From Pleurocapsaceae cyanobacterium CSU_1_1 (lineage in GTDB: Bacteria > Cyanobacteriota > Cyanobacteriia > Cyanobacteriales > Xenococcaceae), in contig JAAUOU010000002.1 of NCBI GenBank assembly GCA_012034765.1, positions 1 through 64,000 of the forward strand: DNA of 64,000 bases. Reading direction: 5' to 3'. The notes beneath the pieces were generated by a model. The model was not told where the DNA came from, ran no database searches, and saw only the letters and a list, made by a program, of their open reading frames with translations. The translations under genes and the position numbers were made by a program. Each line of letters opens with the position of its first letter. The first letter of the stretch is position 1. Positions 18,258-27,877 of the stretch are shown piece by piece.

Positions 18258-18407
18258 TATGAATTTGGAGTTGAAAGACATATTCATCTTAATGCGATCG
18301 CTAACATACTATATAAACAAACCAAACCAGAACAATTAGAGACTTTAAGTAAAATAGAGGAAACGGTCAGAAAACAAACACTTGAATATATTAGTCCTCA
18401 AATTTGA
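18258..18407 (+). pseudogene. Gene remnant, possibly a transposase fragment
   Basis: A frame without a usable start that encodes a sensible helical peptide containing HIHLNAIANILYKQTKPEQL, then EETVRKQTLEYISPQI and a stop. A TAG precedes it in frame. The composition resembles a real protein, and I have a weak memory of similar text in cyanobacterial transposase-like proteins. The rest of the 362-bp spacer (18186-18547) holds HIP1 sites and nothing else I can name. Confidence 0.35.
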
Positions 18408-18547
18408 AAATTAGACTGTATCAAAAGCGATCGCTCGCTCTAAAGGCATTCTACTTAAAAAAATAAATCAAAATATCAATTTTCAATAGCTTTACATTCC
18501 AATTCCTGTGGTTCTGTAGAGCTATTTATTTTTACTTATTTTTACAC

Positions 18548-19652
18548 CTACTGATTTTCCTGTCTCAGGTAAGCTTCAATTAAAAAATTCAAATTGCCGT
18601 CCATCACGTCGTTAATGTCAGTGGTTTCAGTCTCAGTGCGTAAATCTTTAACCATTTGATAGGGATGAAAGACATAGTTGCGAATTTGGTTTCCCCAAGC
18701 AGCTTCCACAATATCACCACGAATTTCGGCAATTTCTTGCGCTCGTTGTTCTTCAGCGATAATCAGCAGTTTGGCTTTTAATAAAGCTAAAGCACGCTCT
18801 TTATTTTGCAATTGCGATCGCTCTTCAGTACAGCGCACGGCGATTTTAGTCGGTAGATGAACTATCTGCACCGCCGTTTCTACCTTGTTGACGTTTTGTC
18901 CACCTGCACCACCAGAACGAGAAGTTTTAATTTCTAAATCTTTATCGGGAATTTCTAACTTCAGCGCTTCATCGCCTAAATTGGGCATCACCTCAACCCC
19001 CGCAAAGCTCGTTTGTCGCTTACCGTTGGCGTTATAAGGAGAAATTCTGACTAAGCGATGAGTACCTTTTTCACCTTTTAAATACCCATAGGCATGGCGC
19101 CCTTCAATTTCTAGAGTAGCGGATTTAATTCCTGCTTCATCCCCCGCAGAAGACTCGGCTAAACGAACTTTGTAACCTTCTTTCTCCGCCCAACGAGTAT
19201 ACATGCGCAAGAGCATTTCTGCCCAATCTTGAGCATCAGTTCCCCCTGCACCAGCGTTGATAGTTAAAACTGCGCCTTTGGTATCATAAGTACCAGATAA
19301 AAGTTGCTGGAGATCCCAGAGTTTTAACTCTTGGTTTAACTGTTCTAGGCTAGTTTGAGCCTCTGTAGCCAGGGATTCATCTGATTCTAATTCCAATAAT
19401 TCAGCGATCGCTTTGGCATCTTCTAGAATATTCTGCCAATGTTGATATTGCTCCAAACTTGACTTGGAATCATTTAATTCTTGCAAAACTTGCTGCGCTG
19501 TAGTCTGGTCGTCCCAAAATTCAGCTTGTGCTGCCCTTTGCTCTAAATCTTGAATTTTAGCCCTAATTGCAGGAGGGTCAAAGATATTCCTGAGTTTTAC
19601 TCAGGCGTAAGGCGATCGCTTCGATAGTACGCTTTAATTCGGATACTTCCAT
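18548..19652 (-). CDS. prfB: Peptide chain release factor 2, with programmed +1 frameshift
   Basis: RF2 terminates translation at UGA and UAA. The body carries the GGQ loop [16 protein letters not shown], whose Gln is methylated and triggers peptidyl-tRNA hydrolysis. The stop-recognition tripeptide region [13 protein letters not shown] differs from RF1's PxT. The true start is the ATG at 19652, giving [20 protein letters not shown] and then QEYL followed by in-frame TGA at codon 25. Translation resumes in +1 as [15 protein letters not shown]. This is the autoregulatory RF2 frameshift known from many bacteria, not damage. The gene follows sipA on the same strand with a 53-nt gap. Confidence 0.95.
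19577..19592 (-). promoter_or_regulatory. Programmed +1 frameshift site of prfB
   Basis: On the minus strand the slippery heptamer CTTTGAC (Leu codon, TGA stop, C) is preceded by CAGGAATAT, in which AGGA is the internal Shine-Dalgarno-like element at about the classical spacing. Low RF2 lets the ribosome pause at TGA and shift +1, so RF2 controls its own synthesis. Confidence 0.9.
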
Positions 19653-19705
19653 GACAGGAACTAGTTAATGTTAACTATTATAATTATTAATTATTTATTT
19701 AATAA

Positions 19706-19936
19706 TTAATTTTCTATTAATTTAAGGTATTGACTCTCTAATAAAAAAGCCCCTTGAATAAAACGGATACCGTAATAACCTCCAGGACGACGATCTAAAA
19801 TCGTTCCTGCTTCGCCAATTGCGAGGACATCAGGCGATCGCAACATGGGCATTGGTTCTGCGGTTTTAACATAAGCAGGTAGAGCTACAATCTTAACGCG
19901 ATCGCCCACCTTAAAATGATTTGATTCATTGTCCAT
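19706..19936 (-). CDS. sipA: SipA-like protein (DUF3148), NblS partner
   Basis: A 76-residue SH3-like small protein. The block VKIVALPAYVKTAEPMPMLR and the C-terminal RRPGGYYGIRF...FLLESQYL are the family signature. In Synechococcus, SipA binds the histidine kinase NblS and stimulates its autophosphorylation, linking it to stress and high-light control; the same role is inferred here. It lies between a hypothetical gene and prfB on the same strand, so it may be co-transcribed with prfB. Confidence 0.85.
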   Translation of the reverse strand: MDNESNHFKVGDRVKIVALPAYVKTAEPMPMLRSPDVLAIGEAGTILDRRPGGYYGIRFIQGAFLLESQYLKLIEN

Positions 19937-19952
19937 AAGTATCTAGGCAAAA

Positions 19953-20171
19953 TTAATTATGTAATACTTCTAGATTAATAATAGTACAGGCTGTGGTGGC
20001 AAATAACTCTGCCTGAGAAGTGTATTCTCCTTCAGTTAAGCGAGGGTAGCGATCGCCTAACACTGCTAAATAATCTGAGAGGCGATCGCTAATTAGGTTT
20101 TGAGCAATTCTAGTATCAATATCTATAACTAGATGAATATAAAAACCACCAACGCGATCGCATCCTGCCAA
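19953..20171 (-). CDS. Hypothetical protein upstream of sipA, possibly 5'-truncated
   Basis: Up to 72 residues, with a convincing protein-like core (NLISDRLSDYLAVLGDRYPR, then LTEGEYTSQAELFATTACTI). It ends 16 nt before sipA on the same strand. The first codons overlap, on the opposite strand, the start of the truncated sensor gene, so the real N-terminus may have been lost when that remnant was joined here. I do not recognise a family. Confidence 0.45.
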   Translation of the reverse strand: MAGCDRVGGFYIHLVIDIDTRIAQNLISDRLSDYLAVLGDRYPRLTEGEYTSQAELFATTACTIINLEVLHN

Positions 20172-20507
20172 AATTCATCTCCCAAGTTTAAAGGACTACC
20201 ACTACGTTTGGTCTTAGTTTTACCTTTTGTACTGCAAGTTTTTGGTGCGGTGGGATTAGTGGGCTATTTTTCTTTCAAAAACGGACAAGCAGCAGTTAAC
20301 GATCTCGCAGATCGCTTGATGGATCAAAGTAGCAATTTAGTGTCTAAGCATCTTGATAATTATTTAGCCATCCCGCCAAAAATTAATCAGATTAATCTAG
20401 ATGCGATCGCTTTAGGCTTATTGGATGTCACAGATTTGAAGACAGCAGGACATTATTTTTGGCGACAACTACAAGCTTATCCAGAAATAACTTATACCAA
20501 ATTATGA
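20133..20507 (+). pseudogene. N-terminal fragment of a membrane sensor protein
   Basis: 124 codons. After a polar start there is a membrane segment (LRLVLVLPFVLQVFGAVGLV, about 23-42), then an extracytoplasmic helical region with NDLADRLMDQSSNLVSKHLD and QINLDAIALGLL. This is the beginning of the sensor domain seen in many cyanobacterial histidine kinases and adenylate cyclases. It stops after about 80 extracytoplasmic residues, with no second membrane span, HAMP, PAS or catalytic domain, and no continuation in the other frames downstream. It is therefore a truncated remnant. Confidence 0.6.
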
Positions 20508-21239
20508 ATCTTGCTCAAGCAGCCATCAATTAGCTAGTGAATCAACAACCTACTCTATTTAAGTAGGTGAGCCAAATTAATTAGAAGATGGTTTGGTAGG
20601 GAAGTAGGGAAGTAGGGAATAGAGATAGCTAACTTATTGCCTTCAAAATCTATTTTATCTTTGGTTTTATATTTAATTCCGCCTACTTACTTAATTAAAA
20701 ACTACTGTAATTCGACCATGCCTCAAAGCCAAATTGTTTGTTTATATAAAATTTAGACCATTAATATATTGTCGCAATATAAACTTCTTGTAAACTACTA
20801 AAATCAATTAAATATTTAGAATATGATTATTTAAAGTCTTAGAGTAAGTTATACAGATTCAATTGTAGTATCAAATTTTACAAAATAAACTTATTAACAA
20901 GATCAAAAATAAAAATTCTACTACTAATCTAAAAATTACTTATTTTTTGAGACAATGTGCATTAACCTCACTACTACGCAGCCTAAAATCTTATCTTAAT
21001 TTAAGCGTTAAGCAAAACATTATTTTGAGATCGCTAAACTTCTTGCTCTAATCAAATATTAGTTATTTAAATAAATACTTTAATTAATATAAAACAGCAT
21101 ATTTTTCAATTAGTAAATCATTTTTTTGCCAAAATAGACTAAACCAAACCTGATAAATTGATTGATTTATAATTAGATAATATAGCAATTAAGAAATGAG
21201 CAAAAGTAAATTGTTAAAACTTACTTTTTCATCTTCAAA
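20508..21239. other. Long AT-rich spacer
   Basis: 732 bp without a supported gene. At about 20595-20622 there is a short tandem array of GGGAAGTA-like units, related to arrays near 10.2 and 53.5 kb. The remainder is very AT-rich. It may be decayed sequence left by loss of the sensor gene. Confidence 0.4.
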
Positions 21240-22115
21240 GTGAATATTTATATACCTTTTTTTTATTCAGAAAAGATTAAAAGACCCGATCATAACTTTT
21301 TTTTATTGAGTATTTTAGGAGAAGATTTTCTGATTTTGCTGTTGGCTTTCAGTTTCGCTAATTTTTTTACCTGGTCAAATGTTTTAGGGCTATTTTTACT
21401 ACAGGTATCTTTTTGGTGTATCTATGAAATTGGCTATATTGAAAATGACATTTTGGGCGAAAAGTTTGAAGATAAAGCAGTACTTTCCTATAACTATAAT
21501 TCTTACAAATATTCGTTCCAGCTTTGGCAACCTTGGGTCTGGGCAGTTGTCTTTTCCATCTTAGGTATAACTGTTCTTCATCAAGAAATTGCGATTGAGG
21601 GGGTTCATCTGGGTGTAGCAATATTTGGCAATGCCGAGCGAGAACTATTTCAAATATCTGAAAGCTTCTTATATTGGATAGCTTTTTTATTAATCTTAAG
21701 ATTTCTATTTCATATTTATAATCAACTCAATAAGCAGAGTCGAGTCTGGTTCTATTTTTTGTTGCAAGCATGTCGCTATTGTGGTTATTTGGTTTTGTTA
21801 ACTACTAATACAGTTGGCTTAGTTTTACTAATCAGTAAAATTTTGATTCGTTCAATGCAGTATATTTTATATCGCTATATGGGGGGCAAAAATAGCGACT
21901 GGCTAACTGATTTCCCTCGCTACTTTTTTTACTTACTAATTTATCTTTTAATCTTAGGTGCGATCGCTGCTAATGAACGTGATATTTCTTTGTTATTTAA
22001 TTACCAAGTACTTGCCATTATTGCCTTTTGTTTATTTAGAGGAAGCAAGCATTTTGTGAAGGTATTCTCACAGTTAATGCACGTTAGTAAAGATGGCTCA
22101 AATCGAATTGTCTAG
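21240..22115 (+). CDS. Polytopic membrane protein, unknown (faintly UbiA-like)
   Basis: 291 residues with about seven hydrophobic segments. The start is a GTG; no strong ribosome binding site is evident. The segment YEIGYIENDILGEKFEDKA (about 62-80) recalls the first Asp-rich motif of UbiA-type prenyltransferases, but the second motif is not seen, so the resemblance may be chance. It is Phe/Tyr/Leu-rich with many TTT runs, unlike its neighbours, which could mean transfer or relaxed selection. It converges with selO, 13 nt apart. Confidence 0.55.
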   Translation: MNIYIPFFYSEKIKRPDHNFFLLSILGEDFLILLLAFSFANFFTWSNVLGLFLLQVSFWCIYEIGYIENDILGEKFEDKAVLSYNYNSYKYSFQLWQPWVWAVVFSILGITVLHQEIAIEGVHLGVAIFGNAERELFQISESFLYWIAFLLILRFLFHIYNQLNKQSRVWFYFLLQACRYCGYLVLLTTNTVGLVLLISKILIRSMQYILYRYMGGKNSDWLTDFPRYFFYLLIYLLILGAIAANERDISLLFNYQVLAIIAFCLFRGSKHFVKVFSQLMHVSKDGSNRIV

Positions 22116-22128
22116 TATTGGTGACTTT

Positions 22129-23541
22129 TTACTGCTGTAGCTCATCAAGCAAAGAAATAAAAGGTTGCCAATCATTCTCTTCACTAATCGATCGCCAAAC
22201 GGATTCAATCAGAGGACGCAATAGAGGAGTCTGAGGATTATGAAATTTAAGGCGATCGCTAATTTTATCTCTATCGCTGGAGGAAATGTGATTAAGACAT
22301 TGATGATAAATATTGCGCCAACTATCGCTGATTTGTGGCAAAAAAGTGGCGTTAGCCAAAATTAGATTTGGCTCCTCAAACCAACGAAAATCAAATCCTT
22401 GAGCTAATTCGGCAAAGAAACCAGAATAGCTAATTTGCGTATCTCTTAATAAGCTCACAGTTTGAGCTAACAATTGCTCGGCTAGATTGCCTAAATCTGA
22501 CTCAAAGCCAAGTTTTTGCAGCATTAACTGTTGATAGTGTTGCTGATAATAGTCGTCAAACTGTGCCAACTCAACTTCTAAACTTGATTGTTCCGTAATC
22601 ATTGCTAGGGGTTTTTGCAGTAACTCCAAATTAAACCTACAAATATAGGGCTGATTACCATAGCTATAGCGCCCACCATAATCAAAGTAAGCAGCGGTAA
22701 ATCGAGCATCATAGCTAGGAATAAAAGCATAAGGACCATAATCAAAACTCTCTCCAGTGATCGACATATTGTCGGTATTGAGAACTCCATGACAAAAGCC
22801 TGCTGCCATCCACTGTGCTGCTAACTGTGCCACTCTAGTTACTAACTGAGCGTAAAACTGACTATACTTGTCCTCATCATCGGGGATATCTGGATAATAT
22901 ACGGCGATCGCACTATCTAGCAATTTACTAATTAGATCGGGACGTTGCAGATAGTGAAATCGTTCTAAAGTGCCAAACCGAATGTGGGATTTGCTTAGAC
23001 GCACCATTACCGCAGAGCGTGTGGGGGAAGGTTCATCTCCTCGCCAGAGAGACTCCCCTGTTTCAATCAAGCTTAAACAACGAGAAGTATTTACTCCTAG
23101 CTGATGCAGTGCCTCTGCTGCTAACACTTCGCGAACACCACCCTTAAGAGTCAGTCGACCATCAGCAGTACGAGAATAAGGCGTTCGACCCGATCCTTTA
23201 GTTCCTAAATCATATAGATTGCCATCAATACCACGAACCTGACCATATAAAAAGCCTCTGCCATCCCCCAAAAATGGATTATAAGCGCCAAACTGATAGC
23301 CATGATAACGCAGAGCTAAAAAAGGTCTAACCCCCTGAAAGTGACCAAAAGCTGCAATGAAATCACCGTCTGTCACTAAATCTGGTTTTAAACCTAATAA
23401 TGGTAACAGGCGATCGTTGCGATAACGTAAAAAATGATTGGGAAAATCCGCAGCAGCAACAATATCGTAATAGTCATCACCCAAGTTTTCCACTATGGGT
23501 TCATATTCAAGGTTGAGCAGCGGGTTGATACTTGTTCCCAT
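22129..23541 (-). CDS. selO: SelO/YdiU pseudokinase, protein adenylyltransferase
   Basis: A 470-residue SelO-family protein. These proteins have a kinase-like fold with inverted ATP orientation and transfer AMP to Ser, Thr or Tyr of target proteins during redox stress. The signature stretches are [31 protein letters not shown], the active-site [10 protein letters not shown] and the metal-binding DYGPYAF. No C-terminal selenocysteine or Cys motif like that in mitochondrial SelO is seen. The length is in the bacterial range. It is divergent from crr7. Confidence 0.92.
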   Translation of the reverse strand: MGTSINPLLNLEYEPIVENLGDDYYDIVAAADFPNHFLRYRNDRLLPLLGLKPDLVTDGDFIAAFGHFQGVRPFLALRYHGYQFGAYNPFLGDGRGFLYGQVRGIDGNLYDLGTKGSGRTPYSRTADGRLTLKGGVREVLAAEALHQLGVNTSRCLSLIETGESLWRGDEPSPTRSAVMVRLSKSHIRFGTLERFHYLQRPDLISKLLDSAIAVYYPDIPDDEDKYSQFYAQLVTRVAQLAAQWMAAGFCHGVLNTDNMSITGESFDYGPYAFIPSYDARFTAAYFDYGGRYSYGNQPYICRFNLELLQKPLAMITEQSSLEVELAQFDDYYQQHYQQLMLQKLGFESDLGNLAEQLLAQTVSLLRDTQISYSGFFAELAQGFDFRWFEEPNLILANATFLPQISDSWRNIYHQCLNHISSSDRDKISDRLKFHNPQTPLLRPLIESVWRSISEENDWQPFISLLDELQQ

Positions 23542-23655
23542 AATGATTAAAATATCTAATTCTCAACTAGCTTCTGAGTTCAATTAGTTTTACAGTTAAT
23601 TTACTCATTTATTCATCAATAAGTTAATTTTTAGTCCTCTTTTGATTATTTAACT

Positions 23656-23913
23656 ATGCCAGATCCAATTATGTATCAAGAGGATGGTTATGTTGTCCTC
23701 GAATCAGATCAGCCTGAACAATTTATGAATTCAGCCGAACTGAAAACTAAACTAGCCAATCTGTTACAGCAGCCAGAAGTAATTATTCCCAGAGAGCTAG
23801 AACAGTTAGAATCACCAGAATTACAGGCTCAACACTTACTTGATAACTATTTTGAGTTAGATATTAGTGCCAATCAGTATCTACAGTGGTACGTGGTACG
23901 CCTAGAAAAATAA
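23656..23913 (+). CDS. crr7: CRR7-like protein (chlororespiratory reduction 7)
   Basis: An 85-residue soluble protein with the family's start DPIMYQEDGYVVLE and end QYLQWYVVRLEK. In plants, CRR7 is needed for accumulation of the chloroplast NDH complex; cyanobacterial homologues are conserved but less studied. The family call is from recall. It is a single gene followed by a long hairpin. Confidence 0.75.
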   Translation: MPDPIMYQEDGYVVLESDQPEQFMNSAELKTKLANLLQQPEVIIPRELEQLESPELQAQHLLDNYFELDISANQYLQWYVVRLEK

Positions 23914-23953
23914 CTGGGCAGCCAAATTTATCTAACCAATTATTTTCTACTCT

Positions 23954-23994
23954 AACGTGAGTTCGGAATTATAGTTTTTTGCCGAACTCACGTT
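23954..23994. terminator. Long perfect hairpin between crr7 and the CHAT gene
   Basis: AACGTGAGTTCGG and CCGAACTCACGTT form a 13-bp perfect stem with a 15-nt loop that contains six T. There is no T run after the stem on either strand. It sits between two convergent genes, so it could act as a bidirectional terminator or 3'-end stabiliser. Confidence 0.5.
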
Positions 23995-24002
23995 ACTCTC
24001 AA

Positions 24003-25838
24003 CTAATTCCAGTTGCCGTATAGGCCAAATGACGACCAGAAATAAGGATGATTGAGGGTCAAAGTACCTTGAGGAAAATCTGCTGGCAGAGCTAAATCTG
24101 TGCCATTGGATAAGTTAACTTGTTTGTTATTAATCTTGACATTGCCTCGCAGCATTGCCAACTGAGTCTGACGTAATGCCTCTGACTTATTCAAAGTACT
24201 ATCGAGCTGATCATAAAACTCGCCCATCATAGCTAAAGTTCCTAAATCGCTAACATACCAAAGACTAGCTAATGTAGATTTAACCCCTGCTTGTACTGCT
24301 AATCCTGCAAAACCCAACTCAGCATCCTTATCTCCCAAGGCAGTTTCACAAGCGCTTAAAACCATTAACTCAATTGGCGTATTATCCGTATTCCAACCAA
24401 GTTGATTTGATAGTTTTTGTAGCTGAGGTATTTTTAGCTGACTATCATAAAACTGGATGTAAGAATCGTTTAAATCTCCTGCTTTGAATTCAGCATGAGT
24501 GCCTAAATGAATAATTGAAAATGGCGTTTCGCGACTATTTTGAGCCACAAAATTGGGAATTGTAAACTGTTGATTTAGAAATGATTCTCCACGACGGGGA
24601 TTACTCACAACCGTTTTCAATTCAATGGGCATGGTTGGTAAGGTTGCTTGCTCCTCAAATTCCGATGCCCCCATTGCCAAAATGGAAGCTTTGGCTGGAC
24701 TTACGTAGCGAGTATCGGTTAAGCCAAAACTAGGAACCATTCCCGTAGCATACTTTTCAATCAAGAATTGTTTTCCATCATAAAGGGCAGCAACAGGCAA
24801 TAAACGCAATCCTGAATCCATCGAAAATACCAAAACATCGATTTTATTAGCCGCTAGGTCTGCTTCTATGGGTTTGATCAGAACGTTGTATAGCTCTTGT
24901 GATGACCTTTTGTAGTCATTCTGATTTATTCTTCTAACATCACCAATTTCTTCGCGTAACTCTGTTGCCTTAGCAATAACATCTTTTCGCGAGGTATTTT
25001 TGACTGTCTTGCGTATTATGGGAGATTGAGCAACTGGAGGTGCATCAACACCCTTTAACTCAGATGATGCCACTAAGGAGGTTTGGGCATTTGCCTGCAC
25101 TTGCTCTGGTAAAACTACAATGGACTCAAGCTGGTTGTTTTGCAGAGAAATATTGATAAAGGCAGCTTTTTTGCCTGTTTGTTCAGCTAACTGAGCTAAT
25201 CGACGAGAAATATCTTTAACCGACGGTACAGAACCATAAAGTTGCATTCCTGTAGAACCAATTAATTGATTCAGTTGAAATTCTTCCTGCATATAGATAG
25301 CTAAATCGCCAGGCGCATCTTGAAATTGAGTTTCATATGCTCCGCGGTCTATTTGTTCCGTCGCTGGTTGAGAATCTTTTTCTGCTACTTTTTCCTCCTT
25401 TGGTTCCTCAGATTTTTTAATGTCTCTCTGTTCAGCTTCGTCAACTAATTTTTTGACTATTTCATCGGACTCAGGTGAGTTGACAACTTCCGCTTCAGTG
25501 GTTTTTTCGATTGTTACAGGTTCGCTCTCAACAATTTCAGATTGAGTATTGATAGGGTCAGAAGTTTCTTGACTAGAAGTTTCTGGACTAGAAGTTTCTA
25601 TTTCACTATTGGGCTGAGTATTATCAACAGGTGTTTCTTCGACGATATCCCCCGCTGTATTTTCCCCCAAATTATCAGCTGTGTTACCTTCATCAGGCTC
25701 AGGCTGATTCATAATCTCATTGGGATTAGGTTGCGTAATGTCAGACATATTACCTGATTGAGAACGCGCTATTTCTGTAGAGAATATGATCAACGCACAT
25801 GACAACACTACTCTTATTAATAATCGAGATAATTTCAT
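24003..25838 (-). CDS. Exported CHAT-domain protein (caspase-like)
   Basis: A 611-residue protein with an N-terminal signal peptide (cleavage after about residue 26). A long acidic Thr/Glu/Pro-rich linker follows (about 35-165), then a helical region, and a C-terminal CHAT domain (about 300-611). The caspase-type dyad is His448 in IIHLGTHAEF and Cys497 in VLSACETALGD; GFAGLAVQAGVKSTLASLW follows as usual. CHAT proteins are peptidases or scaffolds, often linked to secretion in cyanobacteria. The gene lies 32 nt downstream of a putative beta-barrel gene, so the two likely form an operon acting in the envelope. Substrate unknown. Confidence 0.85.
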   Translation of the reverse strand: MKLSRLLIRVVLSCALIIFSTEIARSQSGNMSDITQPNPNEIMNQPEPDEGNTADNLGENTAGDIVEETPVDNTQPNSEIETSSPETSSQETSDPINTQSEIVESEPVTIEKTTEAEVVNSPESDEIVKKLVDEAEQRDIKKSEEPKEEKVAEKDSQPATEQIDRGAYETQFQDAPGDLAIYMQEEFQLNQLIGSTGMQLYGSVPSVKDISRRLAQLAEQTGKKAAFINISLQNNQLESIVVLPEQVQANAQTSLVASSELKGVDAPPVAQSPIIRKTVKNTSRKDVIAKATELREEIGDVRRINQNDYKRSSQELYNVLIKPIEADLAANKIDVLVFSMDSGLRLLPVAALYDGKQFLIEKYATGMVPSFGLTDTRYVSPAKASILAMGASEFEEQATLPTMPIELKTVVSNPRRGESFLNQQFTIPNFVAQNSRETPFSIIHLGTHAEFKAGDLNDSYIQFYDSQLKIPQLQKLSNQLGWNTDNTPIELMVLSACETALGDKDAELGFAGLAVQAGVKSTLASLWYVSDLGTLAMMGEFYDQLDSTLNKSEALRQTQLAMLRGNVKINNKQVNLSNGTDLALPADFPQGTLTLNHPYFWSSFGLYGNWN

Positions 25839-25870
25839 AATTGATGTCTCACTTTGAATTTACTAATAAA

Positions 25871-26854
25871 CTATTTAAAAGAAAAACTGTAGCCAAGACC
25901 CAAAACAAATCTTGTTCCGTCTCCCGCCGAACCAGTCACATCCGTAATTGAGGGAACAATAACGAGGGGGAATTTTCTAAATGGTACCAAAGGAACTCCA
26001 ATCGTTAAGTCTTGACCACTCCATTCCGCTACAAAACCAATTGGTTGAATCACTTTAACTGCTAAACTACCAAAAACGCCGACGTTTTCGTTACCTTCAT
26101 TAATATTGGACTCGGAGCGGAATTGACCGCCACCCACGCCCAACGTTGTATACAATTCACTAAAAGGCTTAGTTCTGTCTGATCTCAATTTAAATCTTTT
26201 AGTAGCAACGCCATATACAGATGATCCTCCGTCCGTGTCTCCCCAAGTAGTTAAGCCTTGAACGCCGACGGCAACAGCAAAGTCTTTTGGTAAACGACGA
26301 TGTAGCTTGAGATTAATTGACCCATCACGAAAAGGCGAACTAACATCAACTAAACTAATTCCCACCTGTAAGCCAAGATTTTTTTGAGGATCTCCCAAAC
26401 CAAAGCCCAGACCAATCACTCCATCAGAATCTTCTCGAAATCTCGCTCTCTCTTGATAGCCGATCCCAATTCCCACATTTCCCCAAGCTGCTCCATAAGC
26501 TGATGGATTGATAATCGTGATACTGGGAGAGGTTCGGTATGTCTCTTTCGGAAAAGGAAGTTGTAATGGGATTCGTTTTGGTTCAAATCGTTCTCCTGCC
26601 GATGGCTGACGGCGCAATGAGGGAGCACCATCTTCTGATGATTGAACAGCAACAGCATTATTAAGCTTTTCTTTAGGGGAAATGGGCTGAAGTTGGGTTT
26701 TACTCAACTTACTGTTGTTTGGTTGTCTGAGATTTGATGGTGAGGAAGGTTTAATTTGTTCAGCTTCAACATGAACACTACTGGCTGCCAAGATAGCGAT
26801 GTTTATTAAAGCAATTTTTAGATAGGGAGCGAAGAACTTTCTAATGAGAGACAT
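25871..26854 (-). CDS. Exported protein, putative outer-membrane beta-barrel
   Basis: 327 residues with a signal peptide (cleavage near residue 32, after VHVEA). A Pro/Ser/Gln-rich linker runs to about 105. The remaining 220 residues alternate hydrophobic and polar residues with many Gly, such as VGIGIGYQERARFR and GVIGLGFGLGDPQ, and end in FVLGLGYSFSFK. A terminal aromatic strand is typical of outer-membrane barrels, but I do not recognise a family. It is the first gene of a two-gene unit with the CHAT protein. Confidence 0.65.
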   Translation of the reverse strand: MSLIRKFFAPYLKIALINIAILAASSVHVEAEQIKPSSPSNLRQPNNSKLSKTQLQPISPKEKLNNAVAVQSSEDGAPSLRRQPSAGERFEPKRIPLQLPFPKETYRTSPSITIINPSAYGAAWGNVGIGIGYQERARFREDSDGVIGLGFGLGDPQKNLGLQVGISLVDVSSPFRDGSINLKLHRRLPKDFAVAVGVQGLTTWGDTDGGSSVYGVATKRFKLRSDRTKPFSELYTTLGVGGGQFRSESNINEGNENVGVFGSLAVKVIQPIGFVAEWSGQDLTIGVPLVPFRKFPLVIVPSITDVTGSAGDGTRFVLGLGYSFSFK

Positions 26855-27175
26855 CTACAACACAGTGCTTTATATATTTCTATATGTAATTTATATGTAA
26901 AAGTGCCTTTTACCAAATCTTGCTGGTCTAACATTTGACTCCCATCATCAACCAAATTACTACTAGATAAGCTACCGAGTAACTTTATAAGAATTATAGA
27001 CAGAATTTAAGAACTCACGCCTAATAGGTTATTTGATTATGAGGGAACAACTTTAGGTGAATAAAGTAAGAGCAAGAAAACACTAGTGGGTTAATAGATT
27101 TAGCTCTACACCATTAAGTACCGATTAGAAAGACAATTTTGTAAGATAAAGTGTCAGTTAGTGCCAACAGCATAC
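26855..27175. other. Spacer upstream of the barrel gene
   Basis: 321 bp, AT-rich, between two minus-strand genes. It probably contains the promoter of the barrel-CHAT unit. No gene or repeat is seen. Confidence 0.3.
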
Positions 27176-27691
27176 CTACCAAGGCCACCAAAGAGGTTGA
27201 TATGGTTCATCATTAAAACTATATACTCCTCGAACTTTATACACTTGGCAATCAATAGGAGATTTATTTTCTAAAACACAACTAGCATTAAATTTAGGGT
27301 TGACGCTAAACAGCTTTTCACTAGTCTCGTCCAGACAATTTTGGTCTTCTTGGTTGACCAAACAAACTTGGTTTTCCTCTTTAGTAGTTTCAGCTTTTAA
27401 ATATTTAGCATCTTCCTGTTGATAGGAAGTTTGTAATTTTGTGGCAGTTTGCTGACAAACTTCTGCTCCAGACTGTCCTGGTAATAAATATTCAGCGTGC
27501 CAACTCATCAAAGGTGTCAAATTTACTTTGCCTGGGTTGTAGGCAAACATGGTGGGGGTGTCGCCTTGAGCGGCGCAAACAAATACAGATTGAGCAGACT
27601 CAGGAGCGGCTTTTTCTTCAGCCTTGACAGGAACTGTAACCAAGGCGATCGCGCCAGCAACCAAAACAAGAGATAAATATTTATTTTTCAT
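27176..27691 (-). CDS. COP23-domain exported protein
   Basis: 171 residues with a clear signal peptide (cleavage after VKAEE, near residue 24). The mature part has conserved Cys (SVFVCAAQGDTPTMF, EVCQQTATKLQ, VCLVNQEDQNCLDETSEKLF, SCVLENKSPIDCQVY), typical of the cyanobacterial COP23 family first described as a circadian oscillating membrane-associated protein. The six Cys may pair as disulfides in the periplasm. The molecular role is unknown. Confidence 0.78.
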   Translation of the reverse strand: MKNKYLSLVLVAGAIALVTVPVKAEEKAAPESAQSVFVCAAQGDTPTMFAYNPGKVNLTPLMSWHAEYLLPGQSGAEVCQQTATKLQTSYQQEDAKYLKAETTKEENQVCLVNQEDQNCLDETSEKLFSVNPKFNASCVLENKSPIDCQVYKVRGVYSFNDEPYQPLWWPW

Positions 27692-27877
27692 CTGTGCTAC
27701 CTAAAATATTGAGATATTAAAGCTATGTATATACGCTTATAAGTGTATTTGACTATATATAAGCAGGCATTGCCTATTATTTCACTTAATTTATTGTCAC
27801 AACCATAAACTTTTGATGAAGTAGGCGAATTTTAGGTGCGGACAAAGCAGTATTTCACAACCAACAGGGGTAATAAA

